Shown: positions 15,047 through 24,676 of the stretch, piece by piece | Layout of the letters: the number at the start of each line of letters is the position of its first letter | Numbering within the stretch: position 1 is the stretch's first letter | Source: Blautia sp. OF03-15BH | GTDB lineage: Bacteria > Bacillota > Clostridia > Lachnospirales > Lachnospiraceae | DNA length: 50,008 nucleotides | Assembly (NCBI RefSeq): GCF_003463065.1 | Contig: NZ_QSCM01000019.1 | Coordinates: 1-50,008 of the forward strand | Direction: 5' to 3' | The notes under the pieces: generated by a model | Told to the model about the DNA's origin: nothing | What the model saw: the letters and a program-made list of their open reading frames with translations, nothing else | Databases searched by the model: none | Program-made: the position numbers and the translations under genes

Positions 15047-16024
15047 CACATAGTCCTGCATCACCGGATATGGTGGCAATGGTCATGTACCAGAAAAGCT
15101 GTCTGTACCTTCCCTTCTACCGCCAGGAAAAAGACTGGTCTCAGAAAGGAGTCCCTCTTCCAAGGGAGACAGAAGCATACTGGTACAACTACTGTGCTCT
15201 GGAATACCTTGCCCCTGTATATGAAGCACTTCATCAGAAACTTTTAGACCGGGAAGTGATCCATGCGGATGAGGTACCATGCCAGGTCCTTCATGAAGAA
15301 GGGAAGGAAGCCACCTCAAAATCTTATATGTGGATCTATCTGAGTGGAAGCGATGGGCTTCCGGGGATCGTGCTTTACGATTACCGGCCCGTCAGAGGCG
15401 GGGAAAACCCGATCGAATTCCTGTCCGGATTCAAAGGGCTGCTGCACTGTGACGGTTATTCCGCATATGGAAGGATTGAAGATGTGGTTCTGGTATGCTG
15501 CCTGGCACACTGCCGCAGGAAGTTTTATGAAGCTGTCCCGACAGGACGTCGGAAAAAGCGGAAGCTTCTGGATATCAATTCAGAAGAGGAACTGAAAGAG
15601 CCTTCTTCCGGAATGTCAGATGACAACGGCCTTCTTCCGGCAGAAAAAGGAGTAGCTTTCTGCAACCATCTGTTTTTCCTGGAACGCTGCTATAAGGAAC
15701 TTCCTGCAGAGGAACGGAAGCAGAAACGCCAGGAAAAGGAAACGGAAATATGGAATGAATTCTGGTCATGGCTGGGAAGCCTGAATCCGACGGGCGGAAG
15801 CAAACTTGAAAAAGCAGTAAACTATGCCTTCAACCACAAAGAAACACTGATGAACTATCTTCTTGATGGAAGAAGGCATAAAGCAGCTGATGCCGTGGAG
15901 TGAATTCATAAAGGAAAATTGTTTAGGAATAACAGATACAGAAAAAATACTGCCGGAAAATCGAGGGGACCTTCCTATCTGAGGTCTCATGGAAGTCGTA
16001 CACGGGTGGTTATTCATCGCTTAC
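15047..16024 (+). pseudogene. tnpC: IS66-family element remnant (TnpC transposase)
   Basis: From about 15047 the frame SHSPASPDMVAMVMYQK to 15900 matches the central DDE region of IS66 TnpC: HADEVPCQVL (first Asp) and CDGYSAYGR (second Asp). The N-terminal zinc and coiled-coil part is missing. An internal deletion with frameshift after MNYLLDGR removed the catalytic Glu region. The true C-terminus (IKQLMPWSEFIKENCLGI) continues in another frame to TGA 15980-15982. The element's right terminal repeat ends at 16024 and reads GTAAGCGATGAATAACCACC on the minus strand, an IS66-type end. It cannot transpose by itself. Confidence 0.85.
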
Positions 16025-16058
16025 AAAGTAACAGAAGAATAGAAGAGTAGTGAGAAAG

Positions 16059-16086
16059 CCCCCGGCAGTTTTTGCCGGGGGTTTTC
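16059..16086. terminator. Terminator hairpin after the IS66 remnant
   Basis: CCCCCGGCA (16059-16067) pairs with TGCCGGGGG (16073-16081), with TTTTCT on the plus side. It lies 37 bp beyond the yesN stop codon and may end that minus-strand transcript as well. Confidence 0.65.
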
Positions 16087-16122
16087 TAAGATGAAAGTTT
16101 ATTCCATTGGAAATAAAAATTT

Positions 16123-17535
16123 TTATATTCTGTCATGATTCCATTGTGATGATAAATTTTTTTGATAATATCCAGGGGTTACGCCTGTTATTTTTTTGAA
16201 TTTTTTTATAAAGTAAAAATAATCATGGAAGCCTACAGACTCAGAAATTTCTGTCAGGGTAAGCTGAGAAGAGGTTAAAAGCCTTTTTGCCTGCGAGATC
16301 CTTAAATTTGTCAAATATTGGGAATAGGTTAATCCGGTTTCCTTTTTGATCAGGAAGCTGATATAAGAAGCATTTAAATGAAAAGAGTCAGCCAATTGCT
16401 GGAGAGAAATATCTTGCTGATAATTTTCGTTTAAATACTTTATAATTTGCATAAAGGAAGACACTTTAGCAGTATCATCCGCTATCTGAGTGTTGGAAGT
16501 ACACATAAGCTTTAAAAGGCAGTTCAACATATCATGAAAATTTTTGTATTCGGTGACCAGTTGTTCATACCCGTACAACAAATATTCTTCTGTATCAAAA
16601 GCACTTTCCATTAACGGACAGTGCAGTACCATGTGATAAAATTTGTATGCTGTTCGGATATTAAAGATCATGGATGCATTGATTGTTTTTAATTCATTTA
16701 AAAGAGCTGTAAGTTCTGATTTCCTTTCAAAAGATTTTGTCAGTTTTTGAAAAAAATCATCTGTCAGAGAACCATCCACTAACTCCTCACTGTAAGTGGG
16801 ATACCCGGTAAGAAAATACTGAAAAGACATAACAACAACATCTTCCACACAGTATTTCAGATTTGCAGGCGAAACCGGATCGGGGAAGACAGCAATTCCT
16901 GCAGGTTTTTTGCAATAGCAGATAAATTGTCTGGCATTATCTGTGTGAAAAGGTTCATTGGAAAAGTACAGGTATTTATGTTTTCCCAGTTTGATCGTTA
17001 ATTTTGCATGGAGAGCATCGGTTATATCACTGGCGTGGATAGAAGCAGCAACGTAGTATTCTTTGCAGTTTAATCCAAACATTCGAAAGCAGCGTTGTAT
17101 TTCAGCGGGAGATCCATCTTCGATTATGTCAAGCAATTCATCGTAATGTAAGGTTTTATGCTTGTTAAGTGACCGAATTGCTATGTACAGTAATTGTGAC
17201 AAATCTTCAGAAACCAATGGTTTCAGACAATATCCCAGAGCATGAAGCTGAATCGCTTTCTGAGCATAGGAAAAATCAGAATAAGCGCTGATGATGATAA
17301 TTTGGATTTCTGGCAATAATTCTTTTAATTTTTCACAGAGGCGGAGACCATCCATTTCAGGCATGCGGATATCTGTAATCAGGATATCTGCTTTTTTTGT
17401 CAAAGCAAGATTGTACGCGTCTTTGCCGTTGGAAGCACAACCAACGACCTGAAGCGAAAAATCCTCCCAGGGAATATAGTGGTTTAGATAATTTAAAATG
17501 TGCGGTTCATCATCCGCAATCACAACTTTATACAT
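16123..17535 (-). CDS. yesN: YesN-type response regulator (REC + AraC HTH)
   Basis: The 470-residue protein has an N-terminal receiver domain (about 1-118) with acidic pocket DDE (8-10), phospho-acceptor Asp55 in ITDIRMPEMDG and Lys near 105 (YCLKPL). A middle region of no known fold follows (about 125-360). The C-terminal pair of AraC helix-turn-helix motifs (about 370-465) includes ISLQQLADSFHLNASYISFL and the family hallmark FHDYFYFIKKFKKITGVTP. Its ATG touches the yesM stop codon (TAAATG), so the two are translationally coupled. It very likely activates the divergent transporter operon when phosphorylated by YesM. Confidence 0.92.
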   Translation of the reverse strand: MYKVVIADDEPHILNYLNHYIPWEDFSLQVVGCASNGKDAYNLALTKKADILITDIRMPEMDGLRLCEKLKELLPEIQIIIISAYSDFSYAQKAIQLHALGYCLKPLVSEDLSQLLYIAIRSLNKHKTLHYDELLDIIEDGSPAEIQRCFRMFGLNCKEYYVAASIHASDITDALHAKLTIKLGKHKYLYFSNEPFHTDNARQFICYCKKPAGIAVFPDPVSPANLKYCVEDVVVMSFQYFLTGYPTYSEELVDGSLTDDFFQKLTKSFERKSELTALLNELKTINASMIFNIRTAYKFYHMVLHCPLMESAFDTEEYLLYGYEQLVTEYKNFHDMLNCLLKLMCTSNTQIADDTAKVSSFMQIIKYLNENYQQDISLQQLADSFHLNASYISFLIKKETGLTYSQYLTNLRISQAKRLLTSSQLTLTEISESVGFHDYFYFIKKFKKITGVTPGYYQKNLSSQWNHDRI

Positions 17536-19311
17536 TTAAGAATCCTCCTTTTTGGATTCGATAATGGGAAGAGAAAGAGTAATACGTGTTCCCTCATTTT
17601 CTTCACTTTCTATGGATAATCCATATTCAGGTCCGTAGGCAAGCTGAATACGGTGATGGACATTGAATATTCCAAGATGGTTCTCTGGTGCAGGAGCATC
17701 CGGTGTGTTATTTTGCAGAAGGGAATGAATGCGATCCAATTGAGCAGAAGACATACCCTGACCATCATCTTGAATTATGATCTGCAGTTTGTTGTCGGAG
17801 CAGTGGGAAGCTATGAAAAGTATACCACTGTTTCCACGATTGGAAAATCCGTGGATGATGGAATTCTCTATGATCGGCTGAAGAAGAAATTTCATTACCA
17901 TGAGTTTTTTGGTATCATCCAGAATGCTGTAAATAATCTGGAGAGATTTTCCAAAACGTATATTTTGAATATTTAAGTAAGCAGAAACAATGGAGAGTTC
18001 CTGCTCCAAAGGAACCATTTGTTTTCCCTTCACATTATATCGGAAAAGCTGTGACAGCGCCTCTGTCATGTCGGCAATGACGGGGACGTTGTGCTCTAAC
18101 GCCAGATTTTTTATAGATTCCAGAGTATTATAAAGGAAGTGTGGATTTACCTGGCTGCGTAAAAATTTTAGTTCTGCCTCTTTTTTCTGAAGTCTTGTTT
18201 CGTAAAGGCTGACAGTCGTCTGGTATAACTGCTGCGTAAGCTTCTTCCGTTCTGACAGCATATTTAAAAACGCTTCATTCAGGGTGCGGATCTCCGCACA
18301 ACCTTCCAGATGAAGGGTATTTTCTATGGTGGATTCTGCAGAGGATGAAAGGACATCCATATAGGATGCCATCTTTTCCAGAGGAAAGATCATATTATTT
18401 ACAATCAAGTACAAGAGCAATAAAATGACTCCGCAGGAAAGCAGAATAATTAAAAACAAAAGTAGAAAAGTTTTTACAATTGTTTTTTCTAAATCGGTAC
18501 GTTCAAAAGCGATGATCAGTTTGAAATTTGAATCCGTGATCATTTTTGTATCAAAGATATATTTATCTGAGATCAAAAGGTCTTTATAAGAAGAATTTTT
18601 CTGGTTTGCATATAGCTTATAGATGTCGTCCCCTTCGTTGTCATCCCCGTGTAATGTGCAGTAATGCCCGGAATCATCTGCCAGCAGAATGTAGTTATTA
18701 TTTTCATAGGCGATAGAAGGGAGCAAAGAATCCGGACGTAAACAGATAAATAAAGTACCTAAATTCTTTCCATAGGTATTTGGATCGGAGATCCCATAAA
18801 TATTCTGAGCAAATACAATAAAATAATCATCTGGCACAGAATGGATTGTCAGAGGATTGCGCATAAGTCCAAAGCTTTGAAGTGCTGTCGAATGAGAAAT
18901 TTTATTTCGTAATTCCATGGCGGTTTTTTTATCGAAAAAATTTGACCAGGTGATCTCGTCGGAACAAACAGAGATATCAGCAACTTCCGGGAGCGTAGCA
19001 GAAAAAAATTCAAATTTTCTGTTGAGATTGTTTAAATATTTAATTGTGTCAGAACTGTAAGGAGATCTCAGTAAATCCTCCAGATCCGGGTCAATAATGA
19101 TCGCATTTGTAATAGAAGAAATCTGCCTGAAGTTATGGGAAATTTCAAGCTGGGAATTATAAGAGACTTCTTTTATATAGGCGGAATTCCGTTTGATCAA
19201 TGCCTGATGCACAAAATAAAGAGAAGTAGATGATAACAGGACAATCAGCAGACATATGCAAATAGTGATCAATTTGAACTGCTTTTTTATAGAAAAATCA
19301 GTAAACTTCAT
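17536..19311 (-). CDS. yesM: YesM-type sensor histidine kinase
   Basis: The 591-residue membrane kinase has a first helix at about 12-32 (FKLITICICLLIVLLSS), a large extracellular sensor domain and a second helix (about 285-310). A HAMP linker follows, then the His_kinase domain with phospho-acceptor His in RSQVNPHFLYNTLESIKNL, then the ATPase domain with Asn in IIENSIIHGF and G-box QDDGQGMS. This is the architecture of carbohydrate-responsive YesM kinases, which pair with YesN regulators beside Lpl-type ABC transporters. The start at 19311 (behind TGGAGG) is preferred over 19344. The ligand is presumably the sugar taken up by the divergent operon. Confidence 0.92.
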   Translation of the reverse strand: MKFTDFSIKKQFKLITICICLLIVLLSSTSLYFVHQALIKRNSAYIKEVSYNSQLEISHNFRQISSITNAIIIDPDLEDLLRSPYSSDTIKYLNNLNRKFEFFSATLPEVADISVCSDEITWSNFFDKKTAMELRNKISHSTALQSFGLMRNPLTIHSVPDDYFIVFAQNIYGISDPNTYGKNLGTLFICLRPDSLLPSIAYENNNYILLADDSGHYCTLHGDDNEGDDIYKLYANQKNSSYKDLLISDKYIFDTKMITDSNFKLIIAFERTDLEKTIVKTFLLLFLIILLSCGVILLLLYLIVNNMIFPLEKMASYMDVLSSSAESTIENTLHLEGCAEIRTLNEAFLNMLSERKKLTQQLYQTTVSLYETRLQKKEAELKFLRSQVNPHFLYNTLESIKNLALEHNVPVIADMTEALSQLFRYNVKGKQMVPLEQELSIVSAYLNIQNIRFGKSLQIIYSILDDTKKLMVMKFLLQPIIENSIIHGFSNRGNSGILFIASHCSDNKLQIIIQDDGQGMSSAQLDRIHSLLQNNTPDAPAPENHLGIFNVHHRIQLAYGPEYGLSIESEENEGTRITLSLPIIESKKEDS

Positions 19312-19373
19312 AATGGAGCCTCCACTGCTTTGGTAAAAATACATAAGAGAATTATAACATATGTAAAAAAAAT

Positions 19374-19414
19374 TGGATATGTATAATCTTTAGGTAAATC
19401 ATAAAGAATATCCA
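19374..19414. promoter_or_regulatory. Dyad in the yesM / transporter divergent region
   Basis: TGGATAT (19374-19380) and ATATCCA (19408-19414) form an inverted repeat with TCTTTA (19387-19392) and TAAAGA (19402-19407) inside. It lies upstream of a -10-like TATAAT (19471-19476) that has no good -35 box, as expected for an activator-dependent promoter. A YesN site is plausible but not proven. Confidence 0.4.
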
Positions 19415-19505
19415 TTTTTCAGGACAAACTCCCGTATTCTATCCATACAAAAGAGAAGCGTATTTTTTTATAATACAAGTATCAAACAGGAAGGAGCTGA
19501 ACGCA

Positions 19506-20441
19506 ATGAGAAATAAGGGAGGAGGAAACAGAACAAACTTTGTTCTAAAAAGTATCAAAAGCAACTGGATTTTATACGTTATGTTAATTCCGGCAATCAT
19601 CTGGTATTTGATCTTCTGTTATGCCCCTATGGGTGGTGTGCTTCTGGCATTTAAAAATTATCAGTATAACCGCGGAATATTTGGAAGCCCATGGGTCGGA
19701 GTACAGCATTTTGCGCAGATGTTTTCAGATTCGGATTTTTGGAGAGCAGTTATTAATACGTTGATTTTTAGTTTTGGTAAACTGATCTTCCATTTTCCGG
19801 TACCGATTATTGTGGCTGTTCTTTTGAATGAAATGCGCAGTCCAGGAGCAAAAAAAGTATTTCAGACAATCCTTACATTTCCTCATTTTATTTCCTGGGT
19901 TGTATTGTCTGGTATTCTGATCATGATATTCTCTTCCAACGGAATCATAAACCAGGTGTTTGCGAGTCTGGGAATCTCACAAGTTGCACCGTTGATGTCT
20001 TTGAAATCTTTCAGACCGTTTATCTGGATCTCGCAGATATGGAAAGAGGCAGGCTGGGATTCCATTATATACATGGCAGCCCTGACAAATATCGATCCGC
20101 AGCTATATGAGGCGGCAGATATTGACGGAGCAGGAAGATGGCAAAAAATGTGGTATGTTACCTGGCCGGGGATCAGAAATGTGGTATGTATCATGTTGAT
20201 CCTTCAGGTAGGTGGTATTATGGGTGGAGCCTGCTTTGATCAGATATTTAACTTATATTCGGCACCGGTATATGCAGTGGCTGATATCATTGATACATAT
20301 GTATACAGGCTTTCCTTTATGACCGGAAGTAACTTTGGATATACAACAGCAGTGGGTCTGTTTAAATCAGTGATCGGAGTGATCCTGATTACTGCAGCAA
20401 ACAAGATTGTTGTAAAATCCGGCGAGGAAGGATTATTTTAA
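19506..20441 (+). CDS. Sugar ABC transporter permease (LplB/YteP type)
   Basis: The 311-residue protein has about six membrane helices and the permease EAA loop (YEAADIDGAGRWQKMWYVTWPG, about 198-219) that contacts the ATPase. It belongs to the LplB/YteP group of carbohydrate permeases, which pair with a YtcP-type partner and a large solute-binding protein, both encoded next. No ATP-binding subunit lies nearby, as is normal for this group, which uses a shared MsmX-like ATPase. AAGGAG precedes ATG 19506. Confidence 0.92.
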   Translation: MRNKGGGNRTNFVLKSIKSNWILYVMLIPAIIWYLIFCYAPMGGVLLAFKNYQYNRGIFGSPWVGVQHFAQMFSDSDFWRAVINTLIFSFGKLIFHFPVPIIVAVLLNEMRSPGAKKVFQTILTFPHFISWVVLSGILIMIFSSNGIINQVFASLGISQVAPLMSLKSFRPFIWISQIWKEAGWDSIIYMAALTNIDPQLYEAADIDGAGRWQKMWYVTWPGIRNVVCIMLILQVGGIMGGACFDQIFNLYSAPVYAVADIIDTYVYRLSFMTGSNFGYTTAVGLFKSVIGVILITAANKIVVKSGEEGLF

Positions 20442-20454
20442 GAGGTGACAAACG

Positions 20455-21336
20455 ATGAGAAAGAAAAATAAAAGAGTGACAGGTTTTGATATAGGACTAT
20501 ACACGATATTTGGAATTCTCGGTCTGCTTACATTATATCCATTTTACTACGTATTGATCGTTTCATTTGCCAATACACAGGCAAGTGCTACCTATAGTCC
20601 GTATCTGTATCCACATGTGTTTGATTTGACAGGCTATCAGATGATCATTGGTGATATATACTTTTTCAAATCATTAATGACAACTTTGTTTGTTACAGCT
20701 GTGGGAACTTCTTTGAATATGGTTATATCTGTAATGACAGCCTATGTTTTATCAAGAAAACGACTTTTGGGAAGAAAACAGTTGATCGTACTGATAACCT
20801 TTACCATGTTGTTTTCCGGTGGATTGATTCCAACCTATCTTGTAGTCAGCAATTTAGGATTGATAAACAGTATCTGGGCAATGATTTTTCCGGGTATGAT
20901 CAGTACCTATTATGTGATCATTATGAAAAATTATTTTTCAGGTCTTCCACAAAGTCTGGAAGATGCAGCAAAAATTGATGGTGCAAATGATCTGAAAGTA
21001 TTATATAAAATATATTTGCCCATCTCCAAACCATTTATGGCTACCTTCGCACTGTTTTATGCAGTAGAACGATGGAATGAATGGTGGAATGCATATTTGT
21101 ATATCAGTGATAAAAACATCAAACCCCTGCAGATCTATCTGAGAGATATTCTTGTGAATTTCAGTAACCAGTTATCAACCCAGGCACAGTCTGTGGTCAA
21201 TTCACAGGGGAAGGTGTATGTTCAGTCGGTGCAAATGGCAACGATCGTGATTACGATGCTGCCGATTATGTGTCTGTATCCCTTCTTACAAAAATATTTT
21301 GTAAAGGGTGTTATGATTGGAGCAATTAAAGAATAA
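20455..21336 (+). CDS. Sugar ABC transporter permease (LplC/YtcP type)
   Basis: The 293-residue protein is the second permease, with about six helices and the EAA loop LEDAAKIDGANDLKVLYKIY (about 172-191). It begins 13 bases after the first permease gene, behind AGAGGTGAC. The two form the membrane channel. The insertion of about 25 residues near 235-265 (SNQLSTQAQSVVNSQGKVY) is common in the YtcP group. Confidence 0.92.
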   Translation: MRKKNKRVTGFDIGLYTIFGILGLLTLYPFYYVLIVSFANTQASATYSPYLYPHVFDLTGYQMIIGDIYFFKSLMTTLFVTAVGTSLNMVISVMTAYVLSRKRLLGRKQLIVLITFTMLFSGGLIPTYLVVSNLGLINSIWAMIFPGMISTYYVIIMKNYFSGLPQSLEDAAKIDGANDLKVLYKIYLPISKPFMATFALFYAVERWNEWWNAYLYISDKNIKPLQIYLRDILVNFSNQLSTQAQSVVNSQGKVYVQSVQMATIVITMLPIMCLYPFLQKYFVKGVMIGAIKE

Positions 21337-21368
21337 ATAAATCAACCAAAAGGAAAAGGAGGATTCAA

Positions 21369-22931
21369 ATGAAACTGAAAAAAATGGTGGCATGGTCTCT
21401 CGCAGCGGTGATGGTAACTTCATCTTTTATCGGGAGCAGTGCGGAAGAAAGCAATGAGACGACACAGGAAGATCCCATTGAGGTATCTGTGGCTATCTGG
21501 AATGCCGAGGATGGACTGAATGATCCGGAAGATCCGATTTACAAGAAACTGGTGGAAAAAACGGGAGTAAAACTGGTTCCGCAGAATATCACATGGGACG
21601 ATGCCGGACAGAAAATCCAGTTGTGGGCAACCAATGGACAGTTACCGGACATTTTTGTAGGTGATTATGTAGGAACTTCATTCTTTACAAACTGGGTGGA
21701 TCAGGGTGTTATCCGTGCTTTGCCGGAAAATCTGGATGAATATCCGAATCTGAAAGAATATCTTAAAATGGAAAAGGCACAGGCTGTCAAAAAAGATGGA
21801 AAATTCTACATGATTCCCAGACAGACCTATGGCGATATTACCTATAGTGTTCAGGACAGAAATGTGGTATACCGTTGGGATCTGGCTCAGAAAGCCGGTG
21901 TTACAAAAGAGCCGGAGACCTATGATGAATTCCGGGATATGATCAAAAAGATCATAGAAGCGGATCCTGAAAATAAGAATATCAGTGGTATGACGCAGGC
22001 TCTTCCAAAGCTGATCGATGGATTTATTTATCCGTATGGCGGCATCCTTACGCAGAAATGGGTGGAAAAAGACGGACAGTTTATGCCGAGTTATTTTGCA
22101 GGTGATATGCAGGCAGCAATGCAGCTTGCAAGAGACATGTATCAGGAAGGTACCATTGAAAAAGATATTGCTCTCGCAAAATTAGATACTTCAAAGGAAA
22201 AATTCCTGCAGGGACAGAATGCTGCTATGGTTTTTGCAGGCTCCGGCCCATCCTGGCTGTATCATGAGATTGGAAAAGATTATGAGCAGTTATATGGAAG
22301 AAAATTCTATGATGATATTAAAATCGCAAAATTATATCCGTGCGCAGATGGTAATAAATACTATTTTGTAGATACGGAATCCTGGTCAGAAACATACATT
22401 TCTTCAGCAGTAGATGATGAAAAAATGGCTGCCATCTGTAAACTGTTTGACTATTTATACTCAGAAGAAGGCAGAAGACTGATGTTCTGTGGTATTGAAG
22501 GAGAAGATTATGATCTGGTGGATGGAAAACCGGTGATGAAAGAGGGCGTCGTTTTGGGAGATAAATATACGTTTAAGAACCCCAGTTCCTCTATCGCCAG
22601 TCTTGCTATATGGGATCCGGCATCCTGGGATATGGAAAGCCCCAGTGCAAATCCGCAAGAGTATCGTGATCTGGATGTTCAGCGTCATCAGGATGCCGTA
22701 GAAAACGGAACTCTTCCCAAATACTATGATGAAGTGAAATATTTATCTACGCCAAAGAAGGACACCTTTGTATACGAAACTTCAGATGATCTGCTGCAGA
22801 TCATGATGGGAACAGACCCTGTGGATGAGATGATAGAGGATCTGATGCAGAAATACGAGAAAAAAGGTCTTTCTGAAATGCTGGAAGAAGTAAATGCTGC
22901 TGCAAAGGATGCAGGAATTGAAATTGAATAA
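21369..22931 (+). CDS. Extracellular sugar-binding protein (LplA-like), no lipobox cysteine
   Basis: The 520-residue protein is a family 1-type solute-binding protein of the LplA group (EVSVAIWN near 36, PDIFVGDY near 92). The signal peptide is clear (MKLKKMVAWSLAAVMV), but the position where the lipobox Cys should be reads F-I-G-S-S-A. A signal peptidase I cut after SSA is possible. Gram-positive binding proteins of this type are normally lipid-anchored, so this one may be free or held by the permeases. It is third in the operon and is followed by a strong hairpin. AAAGGAGG precedes ATG 21369. Confidence 0.9.
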   Translation: MKLKKMVAWSLAAVMVTSSFIGSSAEESNETTQEDPIEVSVAIWNAEDGLNDPEDPIYKKLVEKTGVKLVPQNITWDDAGQKIQLWATNGQLPDIFVGDYVGTSFFTNWVDQGVIRALPENLDEYPNLKEYLKMEKAQAVKKDGKFYMIPRQTYGDITYSVQDRNVVYRWDLAQKAGVTKEPETYDEFRDMIKKIIEADPENKNISGMTQALPKLIDGFIYPYGGILTQKWVEKDGQFMPSYFAGDMQAAMQLARDMYQEGTIEKDIALAKLDTSKEKFLQGQNAAMVFAGSGPSWLYHEIGKDYEQLYGRKFYDDIKIAKLYPCADGNKYYFVDTESWSETYISSAVDDEKMAAICKLFDYLYSEEGRRLMFCGIEGEDYDLVDGKPVMKEGVVLGDKYTFKNPSSSIASLAIWDPASWDMESPSANPQEYRDLDVQRHQDAVENGTLPKYYDEVKYLSTPKKDTFVYETSDDLLQIMMGTDPVDEMIEDLMQKYEKKGLSEMLEEVNAAAKDAGIEIE

Positions 22932-22945
22932 GTAAAACAAACCGC

Positions 22946-23005
22946 AGAGAGAATATTACAAAGGGATAACAGAATAGGAAGTTTGTAATATTCTCTCTCT
23001 TTTTT
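22946..23005 (+). terminator. Intercistronic hairpin / partial terminator
   Basis: AGAGAGAATATTACAAA (22946-22962) pairs perfectly over 17 bp with TTTGTAATATTCTCTCT (22982-22998), followed by CTTTTTT. The next gene begins at 23019 in the same direction with its ribosome site right after the T run. It should limit read-through and protect the transporter mRNA 3' end. Confidence 0.85.
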
Positions 23006-23018
23006 GAAGGAGAAGGCA

Positions 23019-24638
23019 ATGAAAGGCATTATTACAGGCAGGGAAGAATTCCTATATCCGGACAGTACGTTGGGAGAAATAGGACAGGAATGTTCGCTTG
23101 TTATGGCGGCGAATGGAAAAAAGGGATTGCAGATCCTGGTGGAATCCGACAGCGAAAATATAGAAATACAATTGGAATTACAGGGGTTTGATGTCGAACG
23201 ATATCAAATGAAAGCAATACCGGTGGAATATAATACTGGAGATGGGGTGTCTCAGGGCGGAAGCATGGTTGTGGACCAGTGGGAAGATGCAATGGGGGAT
23301 TATGTGACCCGGAGAGCTCCATTTTACGTGTATGACTGTCTTGTTCCATGGGAAAAAGACAAAATGCCGGTTGTAGACAAAAAAGCAGCTGTTTACCTGT
23401 GTTTTACTCCACAACCGGGAGTCCTGGGGCGCTGTGAAGGAAGTCTTACGATCAACGATAAGGGAAAAGAGAAAAAAATACGGATCAACATTCATGTATA
23501 TGATGTTGAAATTCCAGAAGGAAAATTTGAAATCAGCAACTGGTTTTCTCTGGAAGCGATTCGTAGATTACACGGAGAAAAAAATTTCTGGACTGTTTTA
23601 AGAAAATATGCGAAAGCGATGAAACGGACACATCAGACAGCATTTTATCTGGAATTGGACAGGAAATGTGTGGCGGATGAAGAAAAAAAAGAATTTGATT
23701 TTGAGTATCTGACAAGGATCATACAGATCTTCAAGGAAGAAGGAATTCCTATGCTGGAGATCGGTCCGGTTCTTAGCAGAGGCTTTCTGGAAGATGGAAC
23801 ACCTGATATGTATACGGAAGAGTTTCGCTGCAGTATGTTCCCGGATATCGCATTTACATCTCAGGAAGGGATGGAAATTACAGAGAACTTTGTACAGACA
23901 CTGGCGTCCTATTTGAAAAAATATGGCTGGGATAAAAAGGTGCTGCTGCATATTCATGATGAACCGGATATACATTACAAAAACGACATTGCGTTGAATA
24001 AGAGGATAGAACAATACGGCATTGCCGTAAATATGGTGAAAAAGCATATTCCTGAGGCACAGATCATAGAAGCAGTGGGAACAACAACGTTCAAAGATAA
24101 AATTGATGTCCTGGTTCCTGTAACATCCAGTTATGAAAGAGACAAGACAGAGTTTGAAAGATGTCAGAAAAATGGCAAAAAGGTATGGAATTATGTGTGC
24201 TGTGGCCCGGAGGGAAAATGGCTGAACAGATTTCTTGATTTTGCAGTGCTGAAAGGAAGAGTATTGTTCTGGGGATTTGCAAAATATGGAATTACCGGAT
24301 TTTTGCATTGGGGTTTTAATCAGTTTCCGGTACAGATGGATCCGTTTGTTGGAACCAGCTGCTATAATCCTACAGGCATTGGAACGAATTTTCCTTGTGG
24401 AGATGCCTTTATTGTTTATCCGGGAAAAGACGAACCCTGGCTGGGGATGCGTCTGGAGGCACAGCGGCAGGGGGCAGAAGATGTGATGCTGCTGAAGACC
24501 TTACAGGAAAAACATCCTGAAAAAGCAGAGGCATTGATCGGACAAGTCTTTGAGAGCAATACAAAATATATGGAAGAACCGGACAAATTTGAGACCGTTT
24601 ATGAAGAGTTATTGAGAAGTCTTGAAGATCTGAGATAA
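23019..24638 (+). CDS. DUF4091 putative glycoside hydrolase
   Basis: The 539-residue cytoplasmic protein (no signal peptide) has an N-terminal beta-sandwich-like part (about 1-165), a TIM-barrel-like centre with acidic motif LLHIHDEPDIHYKND (about 312-326), and the C-terminal DUF4091 region. That region has R-V-L-F-W-G-F-A-K-Y-G-I-T-G-F-L-H-W-G and YPGKDEPWLGMRLE. DUF4091 proteins are linked to glycan use, and the conserved acidic pair suggests hydrolase activity. Substrate is unknown. Its place between a sugar transporter and an alpha-fucosidase points to an imported oligosaccharide. ATG 23019 follows GAAGGAGAAGG. Confidence 0.8.
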   Translation: MKGIITGREEFLYPDSTLGEIGQECSLVMAANGKKGLQILVESDSENIEIQLELQGFDVERYQMKAIPVEYNTGDGVSQGGSMVVDQWEDAMGDYVTRRAPFYVYDCLVPWEKDKMPVVDKKAAVYLCFTPQPGVLGRCEGSLTINDKGKEKKIRINIHVYDVEIPEGKFEISNWFSLEAIRRLHGEKNFWTVLRKYAKAMKRTHQTAFYLELDRKCVADEEKKEFDFEYLTRIIQIFKEEGIPMLEIGPVLSRGFLEDGTPDMYTEEFRCSMFPDIAFTSQEGMEITENFVQTLASYLKKYGWDKKVLLHIHDEPDIHYKNDIALNKRIEQYGIAVNMVKKHIPEAQIIEAVGTTTFKDKIDVLVPVTSSYERDKTEFERCQKNGKKVWNYVCCGPEGKWLNRFLDFAVLKGRVLFWGFAKYGITGFLHWGFNQFPVQMDPFVGTSCYNPTGIGTNFPCGDAFIVYPGKDEPWLGMRLEAQRQGAEDVMLLKTLQEKHPEKAEALIGQVFESNTKYMEEPDKFETVYEELLRSLEDLR

Positions 24639-24676
24639 GGCTGTGAAAAAAATTACATAAAAAGGAGAATGAAACA

